The translations under genes were made by a program, and so were the position numbers. From Candidatus Pelagibacter sp. FZCC0015 (GTDB lineage Bacteria; Pseudomonadota; Alphaproteobacteria; Pelagibacterales; Pelagibacteraceae), in NCBI RefSeq assembly GCF_007833635.1, contig NZ_CP031125.1:682001-746000 (forward strand): DNA of 64,000 nucleotides, given 5' to 3'. The notes under the pieces are model-generated. The model was not told where the DNA came from. It was given only the letters and a program-made list of their open reading frames with translations, and searched no databases. This document shows, one piece after another, positions 8,985-18,047 of the stretch. Positions within the stretch are counted from its first letter, which is position 1. Each line of letters opens with the position of its first letter.

Positions 8985-9272
8985 TTACATTCCTTCAAAA
9001 ATTATATGTTCTCTAGTTGCATTATTTTCTAAATGTTTTCTAGCCTCAACATACTCCTCTGAATTGTAACAATTTTTTGCTGTTTCAATATCTGGAAATT
9101 CCGCAAGAGCTACTCTTACCATTTCTCTACCTTCTAAAGTAACATTATTTGCACTTCTAGCTATTATTTTTCCAGAATATTTTTCAACCGCTTCTTTAGC
9201 TTTAACGGCATATTTTTTAAGTCTTTCGTCGTCTTTTATTTCAGTATAATTTGCAACCCAATAAGCTTTCAT
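8985..9272 (-). CDS. DUF1330 domain-containing protein
   Basis: A 95-residue protein matching the DUF1330 dimeric alpha-beta barrel pattern: MKAYWVANYTEIKDDERLKK at the N-terminus, GKIIARSANNVTLEGREM in the middle, and FPDIETAKNCYNSEEYVEAR near the C-terminus. The family has no settled function; the fold is ferredoxin-like. It lies 22 nt upstream of the GT17 gene on the same strand. It is divergent from the cytochrome c gene across 43 nt. Confidence 0.88.
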   Translation of the reverse strand: MKAYWVANYTEIKDDERLKKYAVKAKEAVEKYSGKIIARSANNVTLEGREMVRVALAEFPDIETAKNCYNSEEYVEARKHLENNATREHIIFEGM

Positions 9273-9315
9273 AATTCTCCTTTTTAAATTTTTTTAATTA
9301 TGATACCAAATTTAT

Positions 9316-9639
9316 GTGAAAAAATTATTTTTAAATTTCTTTGGTACATCATTATTTTTGATATTTTTATCATTAACCCACGTTAATGCTGATGAATTGT
9401 TTAATAAAGGAAAAGAAGTTTTTCAGGGAGCTGGAAATTGTGCAGCATGTCATATGCTTTCAGATGCTGGATCTAACGCAATGGTTGGTCCAAATTTAAA
9501 TGAAATTAGACCTGATATTCAAAGAATTATAATGGCAGTTAGAAACGGTATAGGAGTAATGCCCGCAATGGAGGGTATACTAACTGATGAGGAAATAGAA
9601 GCGGTTGCTCACTACACTTCTATAGCTGCGGAACAATAA
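9316..9639 (+). CDS. small periplasmic class I cytochrome c
   Basis: A 107-residue protein with a Sec signal peptide (cleavage near Ala25), a single heme site CAACH (residues 42-46) and a likely distal Met ligand in GVMPAM (about residues 81-85). ILTDEEIEAVAHYTS is the usual C-terminal helix. The start is the GTG at 9316; an ATG two bases earlier is out of frame and is followed at once by a stop (ATGTGA). It is convergent with puuE. Because PuuD in this cluster lacks its usual C-terminal cytochrome c domain, this free cytochrome is a candidate electron acceptor for urate oxidation (inference). Alternatively it serves general respiration. Confidence 0.88.
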   Translation: MKKLFLNFFGTSLFLIFLSLTHVNADELFNKGKEVFQGAGNCAACHMLSDAGSNAMVGPNLNEIRPDIQRIIMAVRNGIGVMPAMEGILTDEEIEAVAHYTSIAAEQ

Positions 9640-9647
9640 TAAAAATT

Positions 9648-10547
9648 TTAACTATAATTTTTTATCCAATGTTTAGCTATATCTACTCTTTTACAGATCC
9701 AAATATCCTTAAATTTTGTGATATAATTTAAAAATTTTTTAAGAGACTGTATTCTACCAGGTCTTCCAATTAATCTGCAATGTAAGCCAACCGACATCAT
9801 CTTTGGTGAAGTTTTTCCTTCCTCATAAAGGGCATCGAAACTATCTTTTAAATAATTATAAAATTGTTCACCTGAATTAAATCCTTGATTGGTTGCAAAC
9901 CTCATATCATTATTGTCTAGTGTATAAGGTATCATTAGTTGTTTTTTATTACCTTTTTTTATCCAGTAAGGAAGATCATCACTGTATGTATCGCTACAGT
10001 ATAAAAAACTACCATTATCAATTACTAAATCTAGAGTATTTTCACTACACCTACCAGTGTACCAACCAGCAGGTTGATTACCAAAAATCTTTTTTATAGA
10101 TTTGACTGCAAGTTTCATATCATTCTTTTCTTTTTTCTTTGATACATTTTGATAGTCAATCCATCTCCACCCATGACTAGCAACTTCATAATTTGCTTTT
10201 TTTATAGCCGAACAAACTTCTTTGTTTCTTTCCAATGCCATACCAACTCCAAAAATAGTAAGTGGAATTTTCTTTTTATTAAATAGATCGTGAATTCTCC
10301 AAAATCCTCTTCTTGATCCATATTCATAAATTGATTCCATATTTAAGTGTCGACCTTTAATTGGTTTTGCTCCTATAATTTCTGATAAAAATATTTCCGA
10401 AGTTTTATCACCATGAAGAGTACAATTCTCTGCTCCCTCCTCGTAATTAAGCACAAATTGCAAAGCTAACTTGGCATTACCAGGCCACTTTACTTTGACT
10501 TTTTGTGAACCATATCCTACCAAATCTCTTGGGTATTTTTTTTTCAT
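9648..10547 (-). CDS. puuE: allantoinase PuuE (polysaccharide deacetylase-like)
   Basis: A 299-residue member of the NodB/polysaccharide deacetylase fold that acts as allantoinase in purine catabolism, hydrolysing allantoin to allantoate. Diagnostic segments are YPRDLVGYGS, FVLNYEEGAENC, SHGWRW (about residue 137) and GLHCRLIGRPGR near the C-terminus. These match PuuE rather than the metal-dependent AllB/PucH amidohydrolase type. It is the last gene of the leftward uraD-alc-allA-puuE operon and overlaps allA by 4 nt, so translational coupling is likely. Confidence 0.92.
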   Translation of the reverse strand: MKKKYPRDLVGYGSQKVKVKWPGNAKLALQFVLNYEEGAENCTLHGDKTSEIFLSEIIGAKPIKGRHLNMESIYEYGSRRGFWRIHDLFNKKKIPLTIFGVGMALERNKEVCSAIKKANYEVASHGWRWIDYQNVSKKKEKNDMKLAVKSIKKIFGNQPAGWYTGRCSENTLDLVIDNGSFLYCSDTYSDDLPYWIKKGNKKQLMIPYTLDNNDMRFATNQGFNSGEQFYNYLKDSFDALYEEGKTSPKMMSVGLHCRLIGRPGRIQSLKKFLNYITKFKDIWICKRVDIAKHWIKNYS

Positions 10548-11035
10548 TTTTTCAAAATAATTTGATCTTTTTTAAATTTATGAATAACGAGATTGTTTCC
10601 TTTTCCTTTTCTATCAACAATTAGGAAATTCATATTTTTCATAGAAATCAATGGAAAGTGCCAAATACCAGCATTGTAATTAACCCCAGTTTGTTTTGGG
10701 ACTAAAAAGGATTGGATTTTATTTACATCTGGCTTATCTCCTTTTGGTGCTACAAACACTAAAAATTTTGTATCTTCCATAGGTATAAATGCTTGGCTTC
10801 CTAAAGGATGTTTTTCCATCATATCAATTTTCATAGGAAACCTTCTTTTTTTTGCTTTAAAAATACTAACAATTGCTTTCCCTTTGTTTTTAGATGCATC
10901 TACGTTTATCAAATTATCAAATCTTTTTGCATACCCGTCATTAATATTTATAGGATTTTTTTTTGACGTATCTATTAATTGACCAAATTTAGAAAAATTT
11001 TTTTTAGTAATTTTTTTTGCTTTTATTATTTTCAT
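10544..11035 (-). CDS. allA: ureidoglycolate lyase
   Basis: A 163-residue protein of the AllA family, which splits (S)-ureidoglycolate into glyoxylate and urea, the last step of the allantoicase branch. Visible conserved segments are KKNFSKFGQLID near the N-terminus, HPLGSQAFIPM around residue 75, and the signature GVNYNAGIWHFPLI near residue 120. It overlaps alc upstream and puuE downstream by 4 nt each. The presence of allA and alc together indicates that the pathway ends in glyoxylate and urea, not in the ammonia-releasing AllC/UAH route. Confidence 0.92.
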   Translation of the reverse strand: MKIIKAKKITKKNFSKFGQLIDTSKKNPININDGYAKRFDNLINVDASKNKGKAIVSIFKAKKRRFPMKIDMMEKHPLGSQAFIPMEDTKFLVFVAPKGDKPDVNKIQSFLVPKQTGVNYNAGIWHFPLISMKNMNFLIVDRKGKGNNLVIHKFKKDQIILKK

Positions 11036-12018
11036 CTCACAAAATTTCCAAATGCCCTTATTCTTGAAATTCCACCATCTGGATAGATATTTATTCTAAG
11101 ATAATTTTCCTTACTTCTCTTAATTAAGAATTTTTTAAAAATATGTTTCTTGTGAGCTGACAGTTTTGACTTATTTAAAATAAACTTCCAATTTTTTGAA
11201 TTATTGACAATTGATTTATTGGACAGATCTTTTGAAATGCTTGCAGTTTGAATTGAGCAACTATCGGGATAGTTTCCTTTAAAATGATGGGTATCTATCT
11301 CTAGTTTTTTTATTAATCCTGGTTTTCCAAATTTTATTATAAGCCAATCAAAGTTTTTTCCTCTACTTCTTCTTGTTTCCCAACCATCTCCCATATTTTT
11401 TCCTTTACCAGGTGCTATGATATTATCAGCTCTGCCGAAATGTTCATTATTACAACCAATAATTGAAGCGCCATTTAAAACAGATGTAAGGTTGACAGTT
11501 TTGTTATTTAAAAAGTTTTTCTCCATTTCAATTTTTCCATAAAGTCTTAGTCTTGCAACTCCACCATCTGGAAAAATGTTCAGTCTTATATAATTAAAAA
11601 TAGATTTGTTGTTTGATTTGAAGTTATGGTTTCGGCTTGGCCCAAGTTTTTTCTTGCTCAGTAAAGAAATCCATTTTGTTTTCTTATTAGGCTTTGTTTT
11701 ACTAAAGCAACCCTCCAACGAAGCATGTGTGGGCTGATTTCCATTGAAATGTGTTGTGTCAATATCTATATCAAATATCTTTCCAGGTTTACCAAGTTTT
11801 AAAATTAAATAATCAAAACCTTTTGATCTTCTTCTCCTTGTTTCCCATCCATCCATCCATTTACCATGTTTGTCAAATAGTCCATCTTTAAAAACTGGAG
11901 TTTCGATGTTTAATATTCTATGAGCAGCTGCAAAAAAATCGTCAGTCTTAAATATAACTTTAGTTCCAATTCTTGGATCCGCTAAGTTAATCATTTTTGC
12001 ACTTATAAATTTTTTCAT
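11032..12018 (-). CDS. alc: allantoicase
   Basis: A 328-residue allantoicase that converts allantoate to ureidoglycolate and urea. The protein is an internal duplication. Repeat one has DGWETRRRRSKGFDYLILKL and IDTTHFNGNQPTHASLEG; repeat two has DGWETRRSRGKNFDWLIIKF and IDTHHFKGNYPDSCSIQ. Each repeat ends with a conserved RLRLYGKIE- or RIRAFGNFV-type strand. The two-repeat architecture and length are normal for the family. It overlaps uraD and allA by 4 nt each in the leftward purine operon. Confidence 0.94.
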   Translation of the reverse strand: MKKFISAKMINLADPRIGTKVIFKTDDFFAAAHRILNIETPVFKDGLFDKHGKWMDGWETRRRRSKGFDYLILKLGKPGKIFDIDIDTTHFNGNQPTHASLEGCFSKTKPNKKTKWISLLSKKKLGPSRNHNFKSNNKSIFNYIRLNIFPDGGVARLRLYGKIEMEKNFLNNKTVNLTSVLNGASIIGCNNEHFGRADNIIAPGKGKNMGDGWETRRSRGKNFDWLIIKFGKPGLIKKLEIDTHHFKGNYPDSCSIQTASISKDLSNKSIVNNSKNWKFILNKSKLSAHKKHIFKKFLIKRSKENYLRINIYPDGGISRIRAFGNFVR

Positions 12019-12512
12019 TTTTTGTTTATTTCATTCAAACGAAAGGTTGCGATTTTTTTTACTTGTTTTTTTGCTTCAAGGAATTCACTTTCTACATCAC
12101 TTTGTATTCTTTGTCTAAAATTATTCAAAATTTCATTTTTATTTTTTCCTTTTACGGCAATTATAAAAGGAAAATTAAACTTTTTTTTATATTCTGCATT
12201 TAATTTTTTAAATTCCTCATATTCATCATTAGAACATTGGTTTAATTTTGCAGAGGCTTGTTCTGATATAGATTCAGAGGTCATTTTTTTTGCTACAGCA
12301 AGCTCAGGATGTGCATTTAAAATCTCTAAAATTTTATTCATTTCGTAATTTTCATAAATATCAAGCATTTTAAACACAATATCTTCAAAGTTTTTAAATG
12401 GTTTTAACTCAAAAGCTTCCATAGCAACTGACTCAGTTTTTTCAAAAACATTACCAAATATAGACAAAAAATCAGACTTGTTAAGATCGTTAATGTTATC
12501 TATTGTTCTCAT
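12015..12512 (-). CDS. uraD: 2-oxo-4-hydroxy-4-carboxy-5-ureidoimidazoline (OHCU) decarboxylase
   Basis: A 165-residue all-helical OHCU decarboxylase, which makes (S)-allantoin from the product of HIU hydrolase. Conserved features are NAHPELAVAK (with the family's catalytic-region His), SESISEQASAKL, and FNFPFIIAVKGKNKNEIL in the C-terminal half, followed by the helix with IATFRLNEI. It is the first gene of the leftward operon. It is divergent from uraH across only 47 nt, so the consecutive enzymes HIU hydrolase and OHCU decarboxylase are expressed from one bidirectional promoter region. Confidence 0.93.
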   Translation of the reverse strand: MRTIDNINDLNKSDFLSIFGNVFEKTESVAMEAFELKPFKNFEDIVFKMLDIYENYEMNKILEILNAHPELAVAKKMTSESISEQASAKLNQCSNDEYEEFKKLNAEYKKKFNFPFIIAVKGKNKNEILNNFRQRIQSDVESEFLEAKKQVKKIATFRLNEINKK

Positions 12513-12559
12513 ATAACTTTTAAAAATTTAAGTTTGAAATTAAATGATACTATAATTTT

Positions 12560-12910
12560 ATGACAAAGCTCACAACTCATGTTTTAGATGTGTATTCTGG
12601 TAAACCTGGCAAAGGTATCTTGGTTGAGTTGTTTTATATTAATAATTCAGAACGAAAAAAATTAACGTCAACAAAACTTAATGATGATGGTAGAGCTAAT
12701 TCACCATTAGCAGAGGGAGATGTTTTTATTAAAGGTAAATATGAATTAATTTTTCATATTGGAGATTATTTTAAAAACACATCTTCAGCTAGCGATGTAC
12801 CATTTTTGGATGATGTTGTTATAAGATTTGGTATTTCAGATCCCTCACAGCATTACCATGTTCCTTTACTTGTTTCACCTTGGAGTTATTCTACTTATAG
12901 AGGTAGTTAA
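12560..12910 (+). CDS. uraH: 5-hydroxyisourate hydrolase (transthyretin-like)
   Basis: A 116-residue transthyretin-related HIU hydrolase. It starts with LTTHVLDVYSGKPGKGILVE (conserved His) and ends with the family's C-terminal signature YRGS, preceded by HYHVPLLVSPWSYST. It hydrolyses 5-hydroxyisourate, the product of PuuD, to OHCU. No peroxisomal or periplasmic signal is present, so it is cytosolic. The stop codon directly abuts the GTG of xdhA, so it is the first gene of the rightward purine operon. A TATAAT at 12551 lies only 3 nt from the ATG and is too close to be an ordinary -10 for this gene. Confidence 0.95.
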   Translation: MTKLTTHVLDVYSGKPGKGILVELFYINNSERKKLTSTKLNDDGRANSPLAEGDVFIKGKYELIFHIGDYFKNTSSASDVPFLDDVVIRFGISDPSQHYHVPLLVSPWSYSTYRGS

Positions 12911-14347
12911 GTGATATCGAGTTCTGTTAAATTTCTATTAAATGACAAGCTTATAGTAATCAAAAATCCCGATCCAAATCAAACTTTACTTAATTATATT
13001 AGAACTGAATTAAAAAAGACCGGAACTAAAGAAGGATGTTCGGAGGGTGGTTGTGGTGCATGTACAATTGTTTTGGGTGAATTAGTCGATAATAAAATTG
13101 TATATAAAGCAATTAATTCTTGTATTTCATTTGTCCCCTCATTGAATGGTAAGCAACTTATAATTGTTGAAGATTTAGTTTCTGAAAATGGAAAACTTCA
13201 CCCAGTACAAGATGCGATGGTAAAATTTCATGGTTCACAATGTGGTTTCTGTACGCCAGGATTTGTCATGTCTTTATTTTCAATGTTTAAAAATAATAAA
13301 AGTCTCAATAATGAATTAATAACAGATTCTATATCAGGTAATTTATGTCGTTGTACTGGTTATAGACCTATAATTGATGCTGCCAAAAGTTTAAATAAAA
13401 TAAATAAGAATGATCAATTTTCTAAAAATAAAAATAAAGTTATTCAACAATTAAAAAAAATTAAACCGAAAAATATTTATATTAAAAAAGATGATAAAAT
13501 TTATTTTTCACCAAAAAATATTAAAGATTTAAAAGGTATAATTAAAAAACATTCTAATTTTAGTTTTCTTGCTGGTGGAACTGACTTATCTTTAAAAGTC
13601 ACAAAAGAAAGAAAAGAAATTCCGTTTATAATTGATTTAAAAGAAATTAATGAATTAGATTTTATCAAAGTAAGTAAAAATTATTTAGAAGTTGGTTCTG
13701 CCACACCTTTAATAAAATTTGAAAAAGAAATTAAAAAATATTATCCAGATTTTTATTTGGTTCTAAAAAGATATGGCTCTGTTCAAATTCGAAATGTTGG
13801 AACTATAGGTGGCAACATCGCAACAGCATCTCCAATTGGTGACTCACTGCCAATTCTATTATCTTTAAATGCAGATGTTTTAATTGAAAGTTTTAACAAA
13901 AGAAAAGTGATACCTTTAAATAATTTTTTTCTTGATTACAGAAAAACTAAATTAAAAAACAATGAATTTATACATTCAATAAAAATACCATTATTTAAGA
14001 AAAATATTTTTAAGGCATTTAAGATATCAAAAAGATTTGATGATGATATTTCATCTGTTTGTGGATCTTTTAATTTTGAGATTTATAAAAATAAAATTAA
14101 ACAGGTTTATATTGCATATGGAGGCATGGCCGCTGTACCAAAAAGAGCTAAAGCATGTGAAAAAATTCTTAAAAACAAGCCTCTTACCATCAATACTTTT
14201 GATCAAGCAAAAAAATATTTGGAAAAAGATTTAAGTCCTATTGGAGACATGAGAGCTAGTAAAGAATACAGACTAGAGATAGCAAAAAATTTATTGATGA
14301 AATGTTTTGTAGAAATAAATTCTAATAAGTTATCAAGAGTAAATTAA
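12911..14347 (+). CDS. xdhA: xanthine dehydrogenase small subunit (2Fe-2S and FAD)
   Basis: A 478-residue XdhA-type subunit. The plant-type 2Fe-2S cluster is GCSEGGCGAC (Cys43, 48, 51). The second cluster is CGFCTPGFVMSL with GNLCRCTGYRPI. From about residue 180 onward there is an FAD-binding domain with FLAGGTDLSLK and RNVGTIGGNIATASPIGD, and a CO-dehydrogenase flavoprotein C-terminal domain (DDDISSVCGSFNF). The subunit passes electrons from molybdenum to NAD+. The GTG start follows the uraH stop with no gap; translation is probably coupled. The next gene, xdhB, starts immediately after the stop. Confidence 0.95.
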   Translation: MISSSVKFLLNDKLIVIKNPDPNQTLLNYIRTELKKTGTKEGCSEGGCGACTIVLGELVDNKIVYKAINSCISFVPSLNGKQLIIVEDLVSENGKLHPVQDAMVKFHGSQCGFCTPGFVMSLFSMFKNNKSLNNELITDSISGNLCRCTGYRPIIDAAKSLNKINKNDQFSKNKNKVIQQLKKIKPKNIYIKKDDKIYFSPKNIKDLKGIIKKHSNFSFLAGGTDLSLKVTKERKEIPFIIDLKEINELDFIKVSKNYLEVGSATPLIKFEKEIKKYYPDFYLVLKRYGSVQIRNVGTIGGNIATASPIGDSLPILLSLNADVLIESFNKRKVIPLNNFFLDYRKTKLKNNEFIHSIKIPLFKKNIFKAFKISKRFDDDISSVCGSFNFEIYKNKIKQVYIAYGGMAAVPKRAKACEKILKNKPLTINTFDQAKKYLEKDLSPIGDMRASKEYRLEIAKNLLMKCFVEINSNKLSRVN

Positions 14348-16651
14348 ATGAGCAAAGAGAACTACATCGAAGAAATAAGACCACACGATAGTGCCTACAA
14401 GCATGTGAGTGGATATGCAGAGTACACTGATGATATTAATGAGCCAAAAAATACAATTTATGGTGCTATTGGTTTAAGCAAAAAAGCCCATGCAATAATT
14501 AAAAATATAGACTTAACCGAGGTAAAAAAAAGTGAAGGAGTGATATCAATAGTTACTCAAAGAGATATCCCTGGTAGGAATGATGTGGGTCCAGTTTTTG
14601 ATGGTGATCCAATTTTTCCAGAAAAAAAAGTTGAGTTTTTTGGTCAGCCATTATTTGCTGTTGCTGCTACAACTACAGAACTTGCTAGAAAGGCAGTATT
14701 AAAAGCCAAAATTATATATAAAGATTTAAAACCTGTTATTACAATTAAAGAAGCTTTAAATAAGAAGCAATTTTTATTTAAACCAAGAAAAATAAAAAAA
14801 GGTAACCCTTCTAAAAAAATAAAAAATTCAAAAAACAATTTAAAAGGAAATTTTACAACTGGAAGCCAAGAGCACTTCTATCTAGAAGGCCAGGCAGCTT
14901 TTGTTGTTCCTAAAGAGGATGATAATTTTTTAGTTTATAGTTCGACGCAACATCCATCGGAAACACAACAATTAATTGCAAAAATATTTAATCAAAAAAG
15001 CAATTCAATAAATGTTGAAGTCAGAAGAATTGGAGGTGGGTTTGGTGGAAAGGAAACAAATTTTATGACAGCATGCATTTGCGCGTTGTTAGCAAAAAAA
15101 TCAGGGCAGCCAGTCAAATTAAGATTGGATAGAGATGATGATATAATTTTGACTGGTAAGAGACATGAATTTTTATCTGAATATGAAGTTGGTTTTAATG
15201 ATCAAGGTATCATTGAAGGATTAAAATTAAATTTATCTTCTAATTGTGGAATGTCACCCGATTTATCAGTTGCAATAAACGAGAGAGCTTTGCTTCATGT
15301 GGACAATGCATATTATATTTCAGATATCGAGGTAACAAATAATTTATGTAAAACAAATATTCCAACCTCAACTGCATTTAGAGGCTTTGGTGGAAATCAA
15401 GGGATGATGGCTATAGAGAATATCATAGATAATATCGCAAGGTACTTAAAAAAAGATCCTATAGAAGTCAGAAAGAAAAATTTTTATCAAAAAGATAAAA
15501 GGAATGTAACTCATTATGGAATGATAGTTGAAGATAATGTTATTAATGAAATATTTAAAAAATTAGAAAATAAATCTAATTATAAGAAAAGATATTCGGA
15601 TATAAGAAAATTTAATGAAAAAAATAAATTTAAAAAGAAGGGGATAGCCATTACTCCTTTAAAATTTGGTATTTCATTTACCACAATTCATTTAAATCAA
15701 GCTGGAGCCTTAGTTCATATTTACACAGATGGAAGTGTTCATTTGAATCATGGAGGAATTGAAATGGGTCAGGGGACACACACAAAGATTGCTCAGTTAG
15801 TGGCAAATTCATTAGGATTACCATATAATTTAGTTCATATCTCATCAACAAATACAGCCAAGGTTCCAAATACTTCAGCTAGCGCCGCTTCATCCACTAC
15901 AGACCTTAATGGAGCAGCAGCGTTAAATGCAGTAGCAAAAATTAAATTAAATTTAGAAAAATTTATTAAGAAAAAATATAAGATCTACAATCAAGAGGCA
16001 GTTTATAAAGATCAATGCATAATATTTGGAAACAGACAATTTGAATTTAAAAGCATAATTCAAGAAGCATATTTAAATAGAATATCTCTTTCATCATCAG
16101 GCTTCTATTCAACACCAAAAATTAATTTTGATAAAAAAAAATTTAGAGGAAGACCTTTTTATTACTTTTGTTATGGAGCAGCTGTTTCGGAAGTAACTGT
16201 AGATACATTAACCGGTGAAAATATACTGGAAAGAGTGGATATCTTGCATGATGCTGGAAAACCAATAAATCCTGCACTAGAATTAGGTCAGATCGAGGGT
16301 GGTTTTGTGCAAGGACAGGGATGGCTAACAATAGAGGAATTAAATTGGAAATCAGATGGTCAGATTACAACTTTTTCTCCATCGACTTACAAAATACCTG
16401 CGGTAAGTGATATTCCAAAAAAATTTAATGTAGAAATTTTTAAAGAGGGATTAAATAAAGAAAAAGTTGTTAATAAAGCAAAAACAACTGGTGAGCCTCC
16501 TTTGATGCTAGCCATGAGTGTTTTTTATGCAATTAAAGATGCAGTTGCTTCAATTGGAAATTATCAGTTTGCACCAGAACTTAATGCACCGGCAACTCCT
16601 GAAAGAATTTTAATGAGTATTAACAAAATTAAAAATAAAATTAAAAATTAA
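14348..16651 (+). CDS. xdhB: xanthine dehydrogenase large (molybdopterin) subunit
   Basis: A 767-residue molybdenum-binding subunit that oxidises hypoxanthine to xanthine and xanthine to urate. Motifs include the N-terminal hammerhead domain, GSQEHFYLEGQ (about residue 175), RRIGGGFGGKE (about residue 230), TAFRGFGGNQG (about residue 340) and GGIEMGQGTHTK. The C-terminal TTGEPPLML near residue 717 contains the catalytic Glu. Length is normal. No xdhC (sulfuration/insertion chaperone) is nearby, so maturation must depend on genes elsewhere. Confidence 0.96.
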   Translation: MSKENYIEEIRPHDSAYKHVSGYAEYTDDINEPKNTIYGAIGLSKKAHAIIKNIDLTEVKKSEGVISIVTQRDIPGRNDVGPVFDGDPIFPEKKVEFFGQPLFAVAATTTELARKAVLKAKIIYKDLKPVITIKEALNKKQFLFKPRKIKKGNPSKKIKNSKNNLKGNFTTGSQEHFYLEGQAAFVVPKEDDNFLVYSSTQHPSETQQLIAKIFNQKSNSINVEVRRIGGGFGGKETNFMTACICALLAKKSGQPVKLRLDRDDDIILTGKRHEFLSEYEVGFNDQGIIEGLKLNLSSNCGMSPDLSVAINERALLHVDNAYYISDIEVTNNLCKTNIPTSTAFRGFGGNQGMMAIENIIDNIARYLKKDPIEVRKKNFYQKDKRNVTHYGMIVEDNVINEIFKKLENKSNYKKRYSDIRKFNEKNKFKKKGIAITPLKFGISFTTIHLNQAGALVHIYTDGSVHLNHGGIEMGQGTHTKIAQLVANSLGLPYNLVHISSTNTAKVPNTSASAASSTTDLNGAAALNAVAKIKLNLEKFIKKKYKIYNQEAVYKDQCIIFGNRQFEFKSIIQEAYLNRISLSSSGFYSTPKINFDKKKFRGRPFYYFCYGAAVSEVTVDTLTGENILERVDILHDAGKPINPALELGQIEGGFVQGQGWLTIEELNWKSDGQITTFSPSTYKIPAVSDIPKKFNVEIFKEGLNKEKVVNKAKTTGEPPLMLAMSVFYAIKDAVASIGNYQFAPELNAPATPERILMSINKIKNKIKN

Positions 16652-16652
16652 A

Positions 16653-17123
16653 ATGGAAGATAAAAAAAAATTTATGGCAAGAGCAATTGAGCTATCAATT
16701 AATAGCGCGAATACCATTGGAGGTCCCTTTGGAAGTGTTATAGTTAAAAATGATAAGATTATTGCAGAGGGTTCTAATAAAGTTACTTCTTCAAATGATC
16801 CAACTGCGCATGGAGAAATAGTAGCAATTCGAGAAGCCTGCCAAAATTTAAATACTTTCGATCTTTCTGGATGTGAGATTTACACATCTTGTGAACCTTG
16901 CCCGATGTGTCTTTCAGCAATTTATTGGTCAAGATTAGATAAAATATATTATGCAAATACTAGAGAAGATGCAAAAAATATAGATTTCGATGACTCATTT
17001 ATCTATACAGAAATTCCAAAAAAAATTGATGATAGGAAAATTAAAATGGTACAAATGCTAAGAGATGAAGCTTTAAAAGCATTTGAAATTTGGGATAAAA
17101 AAGTAGATAAAATAAAATATTGA
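16653..17123 (+). CDS. guaD: guanine deaminase (cytidine deaminase fold)
   Basis: A 156-residue zinc deaminase closely resembling the short Bacillus-type GuaD. Features are GGPFGSVIVKNDKIIAEGSN, DPTAHGEIVAIREA with the HxE zinc/proton-shuttle motif near residue 53, SCEPCPMC at about residues 80-87, and the FDDSFIYTEI stretch characteristic of GuaD rather than TadA. It converts guanine to xanthine, feeding the upstream xanthine dehydrogenase. The length is identical to the canonical family member. Its TGA stop overlaps the ATG of puuD (TGATG), indicating coupling. Confidence 0.92.
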   Translation: MEDKKKFMARAIELSINSANTIGGPFGSVIVKNDKIIAEGSNKVTSSNDPTAHGEIVAIREACQNLNTFDLSGCEIYTSCEPCPMCLSAIYWSRLDKIYYANTREDAKNIDFDDSFIYTEIPKKIDDRKIKMVQMLRDEALKAFEIWDKKVDKIKY

Positions 17124-18031
17124 TGGAATTTTTACCTTATACAATAAAATGGTTAGAAGTTATTCTAAGATGGGGCCATGTATTATTTGCAATATTATGG
17201 GTAGGTAATAGTTTTTTATTTAATTACTTAGATAATAATTTAAATAAAAATATAACGAGTGATGATATCGATGGTGAAGGATATCTGATGCATTCAGGTT
17301 TTTTTTACAAACTTTCGAGGTTAAAAACATCTCCACCTCAGGATTACTTAAATAGATTAGTAATCTTCAAATGGCAAAGTTACTTAACCTTTGTAACCGG
17401 AATGTTGCTATTAGTTGTAATTTACTATTATAACGCTGGTGTATTAATGGTTGATAAGCGTGTCCTGTTAATAACCCCTAGTTATGCAATTATTATCTCA
17501 CTTTTATCATTGATTATTTCTTGGTTTGTTTACGATCTTTTATGTAAATCAAAATTAATTGAGAATAATATTTTATTTATATCCACGGGAATAATTTTGC
17601 TGGCAGTTGTATCATTTGGACTTACAAAATTATTTGGTCCAAAATTTGCAATTTTAAGTGTTGGATTAATCATTGGATCCAATATGTTTGGTAATGTTTT
17701 CACGGTAATCATCCCTAATCAAATGAACATAATTAGTAGCAGTGAAAGAGGTGAAAAATTTGATATGAGCTTATCTTTAGCAGCTAAACAAAGATCAATT
17801 CACAATAATTATTCAACTTTTTTAGTTTTGTTTATAATGCTTTCTGGGCATTCGAGCTTTTTAGTTTATCATCAATATAATTGGTTAATATTATGTGCGA
17901 TTGCTGTCATTTCTGGTGTAGCAAGACATTATTTTAATTTAAGAGGAAGAAACATTCATAGGTTGTATATTCTAATTTCTTCAATAATAGCACTTATCGT
18001 TCTTGCAGTTTTAGTTTTATTATTTAAATAA
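17123..18031 (+). CDS. puuD: urate hydroxylase PuuD, membrane domain only
   Basis: A 302-residue integral membrane protein with about eight helices, matching the N-terminal urate oxidase domain of PuuD. Landmarks are LRWGHVLFAILWVGNSFLFN near the N-terminus, a loop beginning GEGYLMHSGFFYKLSR, and AKQRSIHNNYSTFLVLFIML near residue 235. It would oxidise urate to 5-hydroxyisourate in the cytoplasmic membrane. Usual PuuD proteins continue into a C-terminal cytochrome c domain of about 100 residues; this one stops after the last membrane helix and has no CxxCH. I chose the ATG at 17123, which overlaps the guaD stop; a TTG one codon earlier is possible. Confidence 0.88.
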   Translation: MEFLPYTIKWLEVILRWGHVLFAILWVGNSFLFNYLDNNLNKNITSDDIDGEGYLMHSGFFYKLSRLKTSPPQDYLNRLVIFKWQSYLTFVTGMLLLVVIYYYNAGVLMVDKRVLLITPSYAIIISLLSLIISWFVYDLLCKSKLIENNILFISTGIILLAVVSFGLTKLFGPKFAILSVGLIIGSNMFGNVFTVIIPNQMNIISSSERGEKFDMSLSLAAKQRSIHNNYSTFLVLFIMLSGHSSFLVYHQYNWLILCAIAVISGVARHYFNLRGRNIHRLYILISSIIALIVLAVLVLLFK

Positions 18032-18047
18032 CTAGATATAAAAAATT

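Noticed and set aside
12551..12556. TATAAT just before uraH
   Set aside because: It is 3 nt from the ATG, which would place the start point inside the coding region, and there is no well-spaced -35 box.
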